Of a stretch of 64,000 nt of DNA, positions 49,359 through 57,159 are shown piece by piece. Source of the stretch: Megasphaera sp. AM44-1BH (GTDB lineage: Bacteria; Bacillota; Negativicutes; Veillonellales; Megasphaeraceae); contig NZ_QSFA01000012.1 of the NCBI RefSeq assembly GCF_003467125.1, forward strand, positions 28,493-92,492, in the 5' to 3' direction. The notes below the pieces were generated by a model that saw only the letters and a list, made by a program, of their open reading frames with translations, had not been told where the DNA came from and did not search any database. Each line of letters begins with the position of its first letter. Positions within the stretch are counted from its first letter, which is position 1. Both the position numbers and the translations under genes were made by a program.

Positions 49359-50291
49359 ATGATAAAAGGCATCAACGTGTACTACATATACTTCATGCTC
49401 AGTCAGGTCATCTGGGGCGTCCTGCCGGCATTCTGGATTCTGCTGCGCGACTTGTCCCCGTTGTATACGCTGGCATCGCGTATCGTCTGGTCTTCCGTTT
49501 TCTGTTTTATCCTGATTATGCAGAAACACCTGCTGCCCAGTCTGACAGGTCTTTGCCATCAGCGACAGCAATGGCCCTATATAGGCGGAGCCTGTCTGCT
49601 CGTTACACTCAACTGGGGCGCATTTATCTATGCCATGACCCGCGGCTTTATCCTCCAGGCCAGTCTGGCCTATTTCATCAATCCCATTGTCGTCATATTT
49701 TTTGGTGGCCTTATCTTTCATGAAACCATCAGTCTGATGCAGAAATTGTCCATGTTCCTGGCTGCTTCCGGGCTGGTGCTGGCATTCTGCCTGTATGGGC
49801 AGATTCCCTATCTTTCATTCATCATCTGCCTGTCCTGGGCATCATACAGTCTCCTGAAGAAAAAAATCGTCCTCGACAGCCAGGTTTCCGTCTTTATTGA
49901 ATCCTTTTCCATGGTACCCCTGTCCCTGTTATTTATTGGGTTCAGTGAATTTCACGGTGCCGGCGCAGTCGGGACATTTCACGGTCTGCAATGGCTCCTG
50001 CTGCCGGCTACAGGTATCGTGACGGCCATTCCTATGATGCTTTTTACGGCCGGTGTCAAGGGCGTGCCCATTACGGTTTCGGGCATCCTCATGTACTGTT
50101 CGCCCAGTATCACCCTGGTAATCGGCCTGCTGAGTGGTGAAGTCATGACCCGTCCCATGCTGGTCGCTTTCATATTCGCCTGGATAGCTGTCGCCATCTA
50201 CATCACCGGGATATACCGGGCGATGAAGCAGATACAGAACCGGAACGGAATGCACGATTCCCGTCCTCATACGCAGAGTATACATAAATAA
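49359..50291 (+). CDS. rarD: RarD-type EamA transporter
   Basis: A 310-residue, ten-segment inner-membrane protein of the RarD subgroup of the DMT superfamily, named after a chloramphenicol-sensitivity locus. The substrate is not known. The family pattern KGINVYYIYFMLSQVIWGVLPAFW at the N-terminus and LASRIVWSS near residue 37 are clear. GVAPYLSFIICLSWASYSLLKK-like sequence (here IPYLSFIICLSWASYSLLKK) occurs near residue 148. Start at 49359 follows AAGGAG. Monocistronic. Confidence 0.9.
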   Translation: MIKGINVYYIYFMLSQVIWGVLPAFWILLRDLSPLYTLASRIVWSSVFCFILIMQKHLLPSLTGLCHQRQQWPYIGGACLLVTLNWGAFIYAMTRGFILQASLAYFINPIVVIFFGGLIFHETISLMQKLSMFLAASGLVLAFCLYGQIPYLSFIICLSWASYSLLKKKIVLDSQVSVFIESFSMVPLSLLFIGFSEFHGAGAVGTFHGLQWLLLPATGIVTAIPMMLFTAGVKGVPITVSGILMYCSPSITLVIGLLSGEVMTRPMLVAFIFAWIAVAIYITGIYRAMKQIQNRNGMHDSRPHTQSIHK

Positions 50292-50418
50292 TACAATTGC
50301 CATCCCACCTTCTCATATCAGAATTCTTTGTTTTATGATATACTAAATACTAGAATGGTAAGCAATCCTCCCTGGAGAGGGACAAAAAAATACTACATTA
50401 TCTATCGAGGGTGATATT

Positions 50419-51585
50419 ATGTTTAATCTGCATGTACCTACGCGTGTTCTCTTTGGCTGCGGCCAGCTCAATGAACTCCATGCACAGCCTATGCCCGGCA
50501 AAAAAGCCATGATTGTCGTATCCAACGGCAAATCCGTAAAGGTCAATGGTTATCTGGCCCGCACGGAAGAACAGCTCCACCAGGCCGGTATAGAAACCGT
50601 CCTCTATGACAAAATTGAAGCCAACCCACTGCGCCAGACCGTAACGGCAGGCGGGCAGATGGCTGCAGCCTCCGGTGCCGATTTTCTCGTCGCCCTCGGT
50701 GGTGGCAGCGTCATCGACGCATCAAAAGGCATCGCTGTCGTAGCTGCAAATGGCGGCGACGTCTGGGACTATATTACCAACGGTACCGGCAAGGGAATGC
50801 CTATCGAAAAAACACCGCTTCCCATCATCGCCATTACGACAACAGCCGGTACGGGATCGGAAACTGACATGGGCGGCGTCATTACCAATCAGGAAACGAA
50901 AGAAAAAACGCCTATCAAAGGACCCCAGCTTTTCCCGCAGCTCGCTATTATCGACCCGGAACTCATGGCATCCGTACCACCCCGTTTTACAGCCTATCAG
51001 GGATTCGATGCCCTGTTCCACAACATTGAAGGATATATTGCCAATAAATCCAGCCTCATGAGTGAAATGATTGCCCTTACCGCAATCGAGGCAATCAGCC
51101 AGTATCTTCCCATTGCCGTCAAGGATGGGAAAAATCTGACAGCCCGTGAAAAGGTCGCATTTGGCAGTTATCTGGGGGGCCTGGAAATGGTCGTATGCTC
51201 TACCGTAAGCGAACATTCCATGGAACATTCTCTCAGCGCTTTTCATCAGGAACTGCCTCATGGGGCCGGCCTGATTATGCTCAGCGAATCCTATTTTACG
51301 TACTTTATCGAACATCACGTCTGCGATGGCCGTTTCGTCCGCCTGGCCCAGGCCCTGGGTATGACGGAAGCGACGGAACCAAAAGATTTCATCACAGCTC
51401 TGCTGCAGCTGCAGAAAGACTGTGGTGTAGCCGATCTGAAAATGTCCGATTATGGCATCACGCCGGATGAATTCCCCCAGATGGCCCGCATCGCCAAATC
51501 GGCCATGGCGTTCCTGTTCAAGAGCGACCGCATCGACTTATCCGAAGACGATGTCGTAGAAATTTATCAGAAAGCGTATAAATGA
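50419..51585 (+). CDS. Iron-containing (group III) alcohol dehydrogenase
   Basis: NAD(P)-dependent dehydrogenase of the iron-ADH family, 388 residues, likely interconverting an aldehyde and alcohol such as butanal/butanol or acetaldehyde/ethanol in fermentation. The cofactor loop is ALGGGSVIDASKGIA near residue 94, and TTAGTGSETDMGGVI is near residue 144. The metal ligands are expected at Asp and His of GFDALFHNIEGY near residue 195 and at the two His of SEHSMEHSLSAFHQELPHG near residue 260. All four ligands are visible. It has its own terminator. Substrate is not determined by the sequence. Confidence 0.92.
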   Translation: MFNLHVPTRVLFGCGQLNELHAQPMPGKKAMIVVSNGKSVKVNGYLARTEEQLHQAGIETVLYDKIEANPLRQTVTAGGQMAAASGADFLVALGGGSVIDASKGIAVVAANGGDVWDYITNGTGKGMPIEKTPLPIIAITTTAGTGSETDMGGVITNQETKEKTPIKGPQLFPQLAIIDPELMASVPPRFTAYQGFDALFHNIEGYIANKSSLMSEMIALTAIEAISQYLPIAVKDGKNLTAREKVAFGSYLGGLEMVVCSTVSEHSMEHSLSAFHQELPHGAGLIMLSESYFTYFIEHHVCDGRFVRLAQALGMTEATEPKDFITALLQLQKDCGVADLKMSDYGITPDEFPQMARIAKSAMAFLFKSDRIDLSEDDVVEIYQKAYK

Positions 51586-51595
51586 TTATGTACAG

Positions 51596-51627
51596 AAAAG
51601 AGGAGCGTCCCGGCGTTCCTCTTTTTT
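51596..51627 (+). terminator. Terminator of the alcohol dehydrogenase gene
   Basis: AAAAGAGGAGCG and CGTTCCTCTTTTTT form a 10-bp stem around TCCCGG with a T-run. Confidence 0.85.
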
Positions 51628-51652
51628 CATTGTATGCTCTCTAAACTCCTTC

Positions 51653-51682
51653 TTGACGTAAAGCGGTCAGTCGTATTATAAT
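51653..51682 (+). promoter_or_regulatory. Promoter of the CAU tRNA
   Basis: TTGACG (51653-51658) and TATAAT (51677-51682) with an 18-bp spacer, 37 bases before the tRNA. Confidence 0.65.
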
Positions 51683-51718
51683 ATTTTGGTGAGGTTTCCC
51701 TGTGAAATCTCATTATAC

Positions 51719-51793
51719 GGGCCTATAGCTCAGCGGTAGAGCCCCCGGCTCATAACCGGTTGGTCCTTGGTTCGAATCCAAGTAGGCCCACCA
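51719..51793 (+). tRNA. tRNA with CAU anticodon, probably tRNA-Ile2 (lysidine-modified)
   Basis: Cloverleaf with acceptor GGGCCTA/TAGGCCC, short D-loop AGCGGTA, anticodon CAT at 51751-51753 in the loop CTCATAA, T-arm CTTGG-TTCGAAT-CCAAG and encoded CCA. An initiator is excluded by the fully paired first base pair. Between elongator Met and Ile2, the pairs C4-G69 and C5-G68 match the acceptor determinants described for the lysidine synthetase TilS, favouring Ile2 reading AUA. Confidence 0.9.
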
Positions 51794-51796
51794 TCT

Positions 51797-51844
51797 TATA
51801 TACAAAGTCCCTGTAATCCTGTGATTACAGGGACTTTGTATATA
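51797..51844. repeat. Perfect 22-bp inverted repeat after the CAU tRNA
   Basis: The arms at 51797-51818 and 51823-51844 are exact complements around CTGT. There is no T-run, although the arm ends are A/T-rich. It may terminate the tRNA transcript or be a palindromic protein site. Confidence 0.75.
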
Positions 51845-51896
51845 CCAGTATAACCAGTTTTCTTCATCAGTCAGCTGATAGCAAAAATATCTTATA

Positions 51897-51944
51897 AAAG
51901 CCGCCTTCCCTGATCATATGTACGAGATACAGGGAGGGCGGTTT
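51897..51944 (-). terminator. Terminator after the MogA-like gene
   Basis: Arms AAAAGCCGCCTTCCCTG and CAGGGAGGGCGGTTT pair around 17 bases, with TTTTATAA following on the minus strand. It lies 34 bases after the MogA-like stop. Confidence 0.65.
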
Positions 51945-51977
51945 ATTGTTACATCACTTTTTTTCATATTGTGCCCG

Positions 51978-52469
51978 TTACTTTTGCAATTGCTCGTACA
52001 GATGGAACACTTCTGGTAAAATGATTTTTTCCATGCCCACTTTGATGAGTCTCGGTAATCCGGGCAGGCAGAATATCAGGCACTGACGGCAGACACCGGC
52101 ACTGGAACGATACGCCAGAGACTGTACACCATAGTCATTGCGGTATGCCATGGCGGTCATGAGTCCGGCAAATCCCGGAATCGGTTTGTCAAAGAGAGGT
52201 TCCACTGTTTCCAAAGTCACGTCCCGTTTTGCCAGTCCCGTACCACCGCTGGTAATGACGACATCGACACTGCAAACCCATTCGTGAAGATGTTTCAGTA
52301 TTTCTTCCCGGTCGTCGCGAACAATCTGATAATCGACTACCTGATGCCCGCCCTGGGTAAGAGCGGACTGTATCATTAACCCATTCGTATCATTGGAAAA
52401 TGTCCGGCTGCTGCTGATTGTCAGTATAGCAGCCCGTAAAGGATGTTCTTCTGTCATTGTTTTGGTCAA
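51978..52469 (-). CDS. MogA/MoaB-like molybdopterin-binding protein
   Basis: A 163-residue single-domain protein of the MoCF_biosynth family, which adenylylates molybdopterin before metal insertion. ITSGGTGLAKRDVTLETVEPLFDKPIPGF (residues 72-100) is the conserved MPT site, and the C-terminus has FCLPGLPRLIK and ILPEVFHL. The usual GEL-F/M-R after PGF is replaced by AGLMT, so activity may be altered. No other molybdenum cofactor gene is in the window. A gene of unknown function lies 48 bases upstream on the same strand. Confidence 0.82.
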   Translation of the reverse strand: MTKTMTEEHPLRAAILTISSSRTFSNDTNGLMIQSALTQGGHQVVDYQIVRDDREEILKHLHEWVCSVDVVITSGGTGLAKRDVTLETVEPLFDKPIPGFAGLMTAMAYRNDYGVQSLAYRSSAGVCRQCLIFCLPGLPRLIKVGMEKIILPEVFHLYEQLQK

Positions 52470-52517
52470 AATAATACCTCCTCATTTCATAAAATCCACT
52501 TGTCTTCTATAGCTGCA

Positions 52518-53120
52518 TCATGTTCCTGCTTGTAATGCCTCTTCCAGCGTCGCGCCGTGCAATAGCGATTGGAGAAAAACAGGCATTTTTTCTTCGCTTG
52601 CTATAGTACCATGATATACTTTTTCTTTCATTCCGACAACATGAATCTGTGCTCCATCAAAAGCCATGCTCAGCCGGCAATTCCCCTCACAGGGGAACGG
52701 TTCTGCGCCTCTGTGCCAGATAATATGCGCCTCGTGCTGCCAGGGGACTGGTTCTGTCACGCCGCACAAATCGGCCGCAACAAAAAGACCATTGTCTGCG
52801 CCTGCCCGGGCCGCCTGACCTGCAAACTGCTGATACATGGCGTCAGAACAGGCCGCTCCCGGTGAAATATACAATAGCATATAATCTTCCCAGAAAACAT
52901 GGTCTTCCAGGAATTCTTCATCAGGCAGCGCATTTTCAGAAACAAATGAATCATCCCATCCGTAATGACGGCATATACGCCGGCTTCCGGTACCACCATT
53001 AACCGGTACCAGAGGCAGACCGGCCCGTTGAAAGGCAGCAATCTGTTTCTCCTCATTCCGTCTCAACGCCACGTTTGTTTCCCAAAGGGAAAAAGGCAGA
53101 CCAATATATAATACGAACAC
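52518..53120 (-). CDS. Hypothetical protein next to the MogA-like gene
   Basis: A 200-residue soluble protein that I do not recognise. It starts with GTG behind GGGAG and has a hydrophobic N-terminal strand (FVLYIGLPFSLWE), then RNEEKQIAAFQRAGLPLVPVNGG, a central acidic part, and five Cys residues, including EPFPCEGNCRLSMAFDG near residue 140. No signal peptide is evident. It may be cotranscribed with the MogA-like gene, which would hint at a molybdenum- or cofactor-related role, but nothing in its sequence proves that. Confidence 0.6.
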   Translation of the reverse strand: MFVLYIGLPFSLWETNVALRRNEEKQIAAFQRAGLPLVPVNGGTGSRRICRHYGWDDSFVSENALPDEEFLEDHVFWEDYMLLYISPGAACSDAMYQQFAGQAARAGADNGLFVAADLCGVTEPVPWQHEAHIIWHRGAEPFPCEGNCRLSMAFDGAQIHVVGMKEKVYHGTIASEEKMPVFLQSLLHGATLEEALQAGT

Positions 53121-53275
53121 AATATCACTCCCAATTTTTCTTTATATAGTATATAATTCGACTTCAATCGGCAAACTCCTGTTTGCCAGCCATTACGTAT
53201 ATTTATCTTTAATCTGATTCAATATCTGCTATAATATATGGTATCTGAATTACACATTCAAAGGAGAAGATCGAC

Positions 53276-53758
53276 ATGTTTAAAAAAATAGCGTCTGCCC
53301 TTATGGTGGCTGCTGCCTGTGGCTGTACCATGGTTTCAGCCATGTTTTTTGATGACAATCCCCGTTATATCCAGGTAGGTCATGATGAAATGACCGAATC
53401 GTACATTGACATGAACTCCATCAATTCCATCCGTTATGACCCTCCCTATTACGTCATTCAGGCCACGGTCCTGACCTATGATTATTCTACGAACACGGCT
53501 ACGGGATACCAGAATAATTTCTTCTATAATTTCAACGCCCAGACAGTCCGGACACAGACATTGTCTACGACGACCTACGATACGTTGAAAGGTACCCCGT
53601 CGGCACAGACCATCAACCCGGATCCGGAAGTTGCGACGACCGATCGCTATTCGGTCAACGGCAAAGCCGCGGATAATGCGTTCTTCAACTGCTATAATAT
53701 GACGTTCTACCACACCTTCGATAAAAAGAAAGATGCGAAAAACAGCGAAAGGAACTGA
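53276..53758 (+). CDS. Secreted protein of unknown function
   Basis: A 160-residue exported protein. The N-terminus KKIASALMVAAACGCTMVSA looks like a signal peptide with cleavage near residue 22. The mature part reads PRYIQVGHDEMTESYIDMNSINSI and then VIQATVLTYDYSTNTATGYQNNFF, a beta-rich pattern resembling the small surface-adhesin-E-like domains found in exported proteins of Negativicutes. That resemblance is from memory. AAAGGAG precedes the ATG. The stop is 5 bases before the membrane-anchored exonuclease-like gene, so the two are translationally close and likely work at the same site. Confidence 0.72.
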   Translation: MFKKIASALMVAAACGCTMVSAMFFDDNPRYIQVGHDEMTESYIDMNSINSIRYDPPYYVIQATVLTYDYSTNTATGYQNNFFYNFNAQTVRTQTLSTTTYDTLKGTPSAQTINPDPEVATTDRYSVNGKAADNAFFNCYNMTFYHTFDKKKDAKNSERN

Positions 53759-53763
53759 TCTCC

Positions 53764-54732
53764 ATGGATATGAACACGTTACTTCATTACGGCGGTATGA
53801 TTGTCACCTTTCTTTTTGTCGCTGCCGTCCTCTACTCTATGATCATGGCGATCCGCCGGCGCAGCCGTAAGCAAAAAGCAAAGGAAGCCGTGGAAAAACG
53901 CACTCATATTAAAATCAAAAACCTCCATCAATTCGATATCAAACCGGACGATGGGTATTATAAGTACCCTATCGGTCCCGTCGAATATACACGGCGCAAA
54001 CCCCAGCGGTTCACGGCTGTCTCGGTCGAACTGGCTTCCCAGCAGCCCTACTCCATCTGTCTCATAGGGTTTGCCGAATTTGCCGGAGGAGAATTAAAGG
54101 ACCAGCATTACTTTTATATCCAGCCGCCGGAAAAAGATCTGCGCGAACTAAAAAATCCCGATGTAACCTGGGATCTTCTGAGTAAAGCCGACGAATTCGG
54201 CGAATACTGGAATGCCGGCATGAAAGATTATTTCATCAATCATACCCTGGTCTGCCATAATGCGCCTTACGTTATTGGCTGCATCACCCATGCCCTTACC
54301 GTATTCGGCATCAAACCCCCGGAATTTCGTTTTATCGATACGCTGGAAATAGCAAAAAAACTGTATACCTTCGATTCCAACAAACTGGATGCCACCTGCG
54401 ATGAAATGAATATCGACCTGGATATGCACAACAGCCTGAGTGAAGCCCGGGCCATCGGCCAGTTTTTCTATAAATCCTGCAAAGAATTTCCCATGTATCT
54501 TCCTCGCATTTACTACGCCAACGGCAAGCCGTCTAAAGAAGAACAGCAGGCCAGTGTCATTGCCGTCGTAGAACGGGAAGAAGCGCGCCCGGAAGACATG
54601 TTCGCTCCCCGGCCCGTCGATGATGACATGCTGAAAGAACTGCTGGATAAAAAATATCTCGAACCGGGCAAAGAAGAAGGGACGTATTACGCAACCGACG
54701 AAGGCCTGGATTTTTCAGAAAGCCTTCCCTGA
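53764..54732 (+). CDS. Membrane-anchored degenerate DnaQ/RNase T-fold exonuclease-like protein
   Basis: A 322-residue protein with an N-terminal membrane segment (TLLHYGGMIVTFLFVAAVLY, residues 5-24), a very basic stretch (RRRSRKQKAKEAVEKR), and a domain aligning with DEDDh exonucleases (about residues 80-240). The catalytic blocks are altered: FVAIDFETAN becomes FTAVSVELAS (Asp lost, Glu kept), HNASFD becomes HNAPYV (Asp lost), and HNALEDARA becomes HNSLSEARA (Asp to Glu, His kept). Metal-dependent cleavage is unlikely, so it may bind nucleic acid or nucleotides. Last 80 residues are acidic. Cotranscribed with the secreted protein just upstream. Confidence 0.72.
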   Translation: MDMNTLLHYGGMIVTFLFVAAVLYSMIMAIRRRSRKQKAKEAVEKRTHIKIKNLHQFDIKPDDGYYKYPIGPVEYTRRKPQRFTAVSVELASQQPYSICLIGFAEFAGGELKDQHYFYIQPPEKDLRELKNPDVTWDLLSKADEFGEYWNAGMKDYFINHTLVCHNAPYVIGCITHALTVFGIKPPEFRFIDTLEIAKKLYTFDSNKLDATCDEMNIDLDMHNSLSEARAIGQFFYKSCKEFPMYLPRIYYANGKPSKEEQQASVIAVVEREEARPEDMFAPRPVDDDMLKELLDKKYLEPGKEEGTYYATDEGLDFSESLP

Positions 54733-54784
54733 TCATCACGCAAAAAACGGTATCATATTTAACTCTGAGTCTGCAGAGAATAAA

Positions 54785-54838
54785 CGAAACGACCTGTTAC
54801 ATGATATAGGAAGAACATCATGCAACAGGTCGTTTTTT
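54785..54838. terminator. Terminator between convergent genes
   Basis: Arms AAACGACCTGTT and AACAGGTCGTTTT with an inner CATGAT/ATCATG pairing, followed by T-run on the plus strand. It touches the stop of the convergent hydrolase gene. Confidence 0.85.
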
Positions 54839-55568
54839 ACAATACATCGGAAAGCCAGTCTACAGCATCGCCCATCATATTCGTCGTAACGAAATGCTTC
54901 AGTCCCGGATAGGTAATAAAACGGCTTCGTACACCGGCCAGAGTGTACAGTTTGTCCATATAGTAGGACTGGGCCATGGGATGCACCGTATCGTCGTTAC
55001 CGGCAGTCAGAGCCAGTACCGAACGGCCTTCCAGATTCTCTGTATGCGTGTACGGGTCCCACCGGCTTATTTCCTGGCGCAGGTCGGGCAGGAAATCCAT
55101 CGGTTTCAGCGGCAGTCCTGCACGGAAGCGGCGGTCCGATTCATCCCACCACCCGGAACCATTCATGGCTACGGCTGCCTGTACGTCCCGGTTCCACGTC
55201 AGGACTCCCAGAGCCGTAAAACCGCCCATGGAATGACCCATGACGGTCAGCGGCACATCGTCGTGCCATGTTCTGGCATAGGCGATGACCTGCGGTGCTT
55301 CACAAAGATTCTGGAATATAGTCTGCCAGAATTTCAGATACGCATCCGGATTGTCTTCATAATCGATGATTCCCCGTTCTCCATGATGGACAGCTTCGGG
55401 AATCAGGACATCATAGCCGTACGCCGCCAGAATATGGCCGCGCAGAGATTGCAGTTCTTTTGTCGATGTCCAACCATGATAAAAAATAACCATGCCTTTC
55501 ACGTCTTCATGACACGAGATTTTCAGACAGGGAATATCCCCAATATATATTTTTTCTTCTGTAATCAT
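54837..55568 (-). CDS. Alpha/beta hydrolase (dienelactone-hydrolase/YitV-like)
   Basis: A 243-residue soluble hydrolase. MVIFYHGWTSTKE near residue 26 forms the oxyanion region. The nucleophile elbow is VMGHSMGGFTALG with Ser near residue 117, the Asp is in LTAGNDDTVHPM near residue 197, and the His is in GLKHFVTTN near residue 226. HHGERG near residue 62 and a Trp-rich cap (NGSGWWDESDRR) are typical of the peptidase S9/YitV subgroup. The ATG at 55568 follows GAGG. Substrate unknown. Confidence 0.85.
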   Translation of the reverse strand: MITEEKIYIGDIPCLKISCHEDVKGMVIFYHGWTSTKELQSLRGHILAAYGYDVLIPEAVHHGERGIIDYEDNPDAYLKFWQTIFQNLCEAPQVIAYARTWHDDVPLTVMGHSMGGFTALGVLTWNRDVQAAVAMNGSGWWDESDRRFRAGLPLKPMDFLPDLRQEISRWDPYTHTENLEGRSVLALTAGNDDTVHPMAQSYYMDKLYTLAGVRSRFITYPGLKHFVTTNMMGDAVDWLSDVL

Positions 55569-55589
55569 ATGGTTTACCTCAATGGAAAC

Positions 55590-55619
55590 ACGGCCGCCAG
55601 CAATCTGCCGGTGGCCGTA
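55590..55619 (-). terminator. Weak terminator after the small membrane-protein gene
   Basis: Minus-strand ACGGCC-A-CCGGC and GCTGG-C-GGCCGT pair around AGATT with one mismatch, followed by GTTTCC. It lies just after the stop of the 153-residue protein gene. Confidence 0.45.
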
Positions 55620-55622
55620 TCG

Positions 55623-56084
55623 TTATTTTCTATCCCGCAGGGAAACAGGTTTTTGCAGTAGTTCGGACCAGACGAGTCCTGCATAGATATCGCGTGCCTC
55701 GCCGGAAAGCCCGCTCCAGGCCGGAGGCTGGATATACGAATATACGACGGCAGGAGCAGTGGGAACGGATGCCGGTTCCGGCACCGTCCCGATTGCAGCA
55801 GCTGCCGGGCGGGAAACCTGCCCGGCCCGTCCTGTATCCTCCGGCACAGGAGCCCCCTTGGCCGGTCTGGCCGTACGCGGTTTTTCTGGTACCCGTCTTT
55901 TGGCCTGTCCCTGCTGCGGTGCTCTCTTAGGAGCTGGTCCCTGCTTCGTACGCTGCCCTGGTTTCGTCGTATCCATAGGGCTGCTGCGGCGTTTTCCCCG
56001 GTGCGGATAGCGCCTTTTGTGACGCAACGCATCGGGCAGAGCAAATAACAGCATGAGCAGTATCACGCCGATAATATATTCCAT
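55623..56084 (-). CDS. Membrane-anchored Pro/Ala/Lys-rich protein, downstream of floA
   Basis: A 153-residue protein of unknown function. It has one N-terminal membrane helix (EYIIGVILLMLLFALPDAL), a long basic low-complexity region rich in Pro, Lys, Arg, Ala and Gln (residues 23-90), and a C-terminal segment that may fold (AWSGLSGEARDIYAGLVWSELLQKP). It lies 8 bases after floA, the third membrane gene in a row, so a role at flotillin-like membrane patches is plausible but inferred. An overlapping frame of similar length is rejected because it has no membrane helix and poorer start context. Confidence 0.65.
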   Translation of the reverse strand: MEYIIGVILLMLLFALPDALRHKRRYPHRGKRRSSPMDTTKPGQRTKQGPAPKRAPQQGQAKRRVPEKPRTARPAKGAPVPEDTGRAGQVSRPAAAAIGTVPEPASVPTAPAVVYSYIQPPAWSGLSGEARDIYAGLVWSELLQKPVSLRDRK

Positions 56085-56092
56085 ACCATCAC

Positions 56093-57148
56093 CTACTTAT
56101 CGGCCGGCGGTTCCGGAGACGCGGATCCGGTCTGTCCCGGTACGGCAGATGGCTGTGCCTTGGCTTTCGGTATGCCCGCCTTCGCTACGGCATCGCGCAT
56201 CTTGGTATCAGCCATGACGTTGCGCATCGTGTAATAATCCATGACGCCCAGATTCCCTTCGCGGAATGCCTGGGCAATGGCCAGTGGTACTTCGGCCTGG
56301 GCTTCTACGACCTTAGCCTGCATTTCCTGCGTATAGGCCTGCATTTCCTGTTCTTTTGCCACGGCCATGGCCCGCCGTTCTTCGGCTTTTGCCTGGGCAA
56401 TCTGTTTATCGGCTTCAGCCTGATCGGTCTGCAGACGGGCACCGATGTTACGGCCTACATCGACATCGGCAATATCAATGGACAGGATTTCAAACGCCGT
56501 TCCCGCATCCAGGCCTTTACTGAGGACAGTCTTACTGATTTCATCGGGGTTTTCCAAAACCTGTGAATGATCCGCTGCCGAACCGACACTGGTAACGATA
56601 CCTTCCCCGACACGGGCGATGACCGTCGCTTCACCGGCACCGCCGACGAGACGGTCTATATTAGCCCGCACCGTGACCCGGGCCCGTACTTTGAGTTCGA
56701 TGCCATTCTGGGCCACTGCGGAAATAAACGGCGTTTCAATGACCTTCGGATTGACACTCATCTGTACGGCTTCCAGAACATCCCGGCCGGCCAGATCGAT
56801 AGCGCAGGCCCGTTCAAAGGTCAGGGACATGGTCGCCCTGTGAGCAGCAATCAAGGCATCGACAACGCGGTCTACATCACCGCCGGCCAGATAATGAGCT
56901 TCCAGCTGATTGACATTGACATCGAGACCGGCCTTATTCGCTTTGACCAGAGGCAGGATAATCTTGGACGGAACGACGCGGCGCAGACGCATGCCAATGA
57001 GATTGACAATGCCCACGGAAACGCCGGCTGCCATCGCCGAAATCCACAGTCCCAGTGGTACGAAATGGAGAAACAGGGAAATAACAATGATCGCAGCGAT
57101 AATAATGAACAGCGGCGCTGCCAGAAGAGATAACATAGATATAGACAT
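56093..57148 (-). CDS. floA: Flotillin-like protein FloA
   Basis: Membrane-domain scaffold of the bacterial flotillin (YqfA) type, 351 residues. A membrane hairpin occupies about residues 5-50, followed by the SPFH-like core: GLDVNVNQLEAHYLAGGDVDRVV, VRARVTVRANIDRLVGGAGE and SIDIADVDVGRNIGA. A long Ala/Glu/Lys coiled coil (about 235-300) and a Pro-rich tail complete it. It is paired with nfeD 11 bases upstream, the conserved NfeD-flotillin arrangement. Expected role is organising membrane protein complexes. Confidence 0.96.
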   Translation of the reverse strand: MSISMLSLLAAPLFIIIAAIIVISLFLHFVPLGLWISAMAAGVSVGIVNLIGMRLRRVVPSKIILPLVKANKAGLDVNVNQLEAHYLAGGDVDRVVDALIAAHRATMSLTFERACAIDLAGRDVLEAVQMSVNPKVIETPFISAVAQNGIELKVRARVTVRANIDRLVGGAGEATVIARVGEGIVTSVGSAADHSQVLENPDEISKTVLSKGLDAGTAFEILSIDIADVDVGRNIGARLQTDQAEADKQIAQAKAEERRAMAVAKEQEMQAYTQEMQAKVVEAQAEVPLAIAQAFREGNLGVMDYYTMRNVMADTKMRDAVAKAGIPKAKAQPSAVPGQTGSASPEPPADK

Positions 57149-57159
57149 AGACTGCCTCC

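Noticed and set aside
49236..49721. 161-codon minus-strand frame opposite rarD
   Set aside because: It is antisense to the conserved RarD N-terminus and shows no ribosome-binding site or family motif.
55574..56044. 156-codon alternative frame over the small membrane-protein gene
   Set aside because: Arg/Gly-rich translation of a GC-rich low-complexity stretch. The other frame has a clear membrane helix and starts 8 bases after floA.
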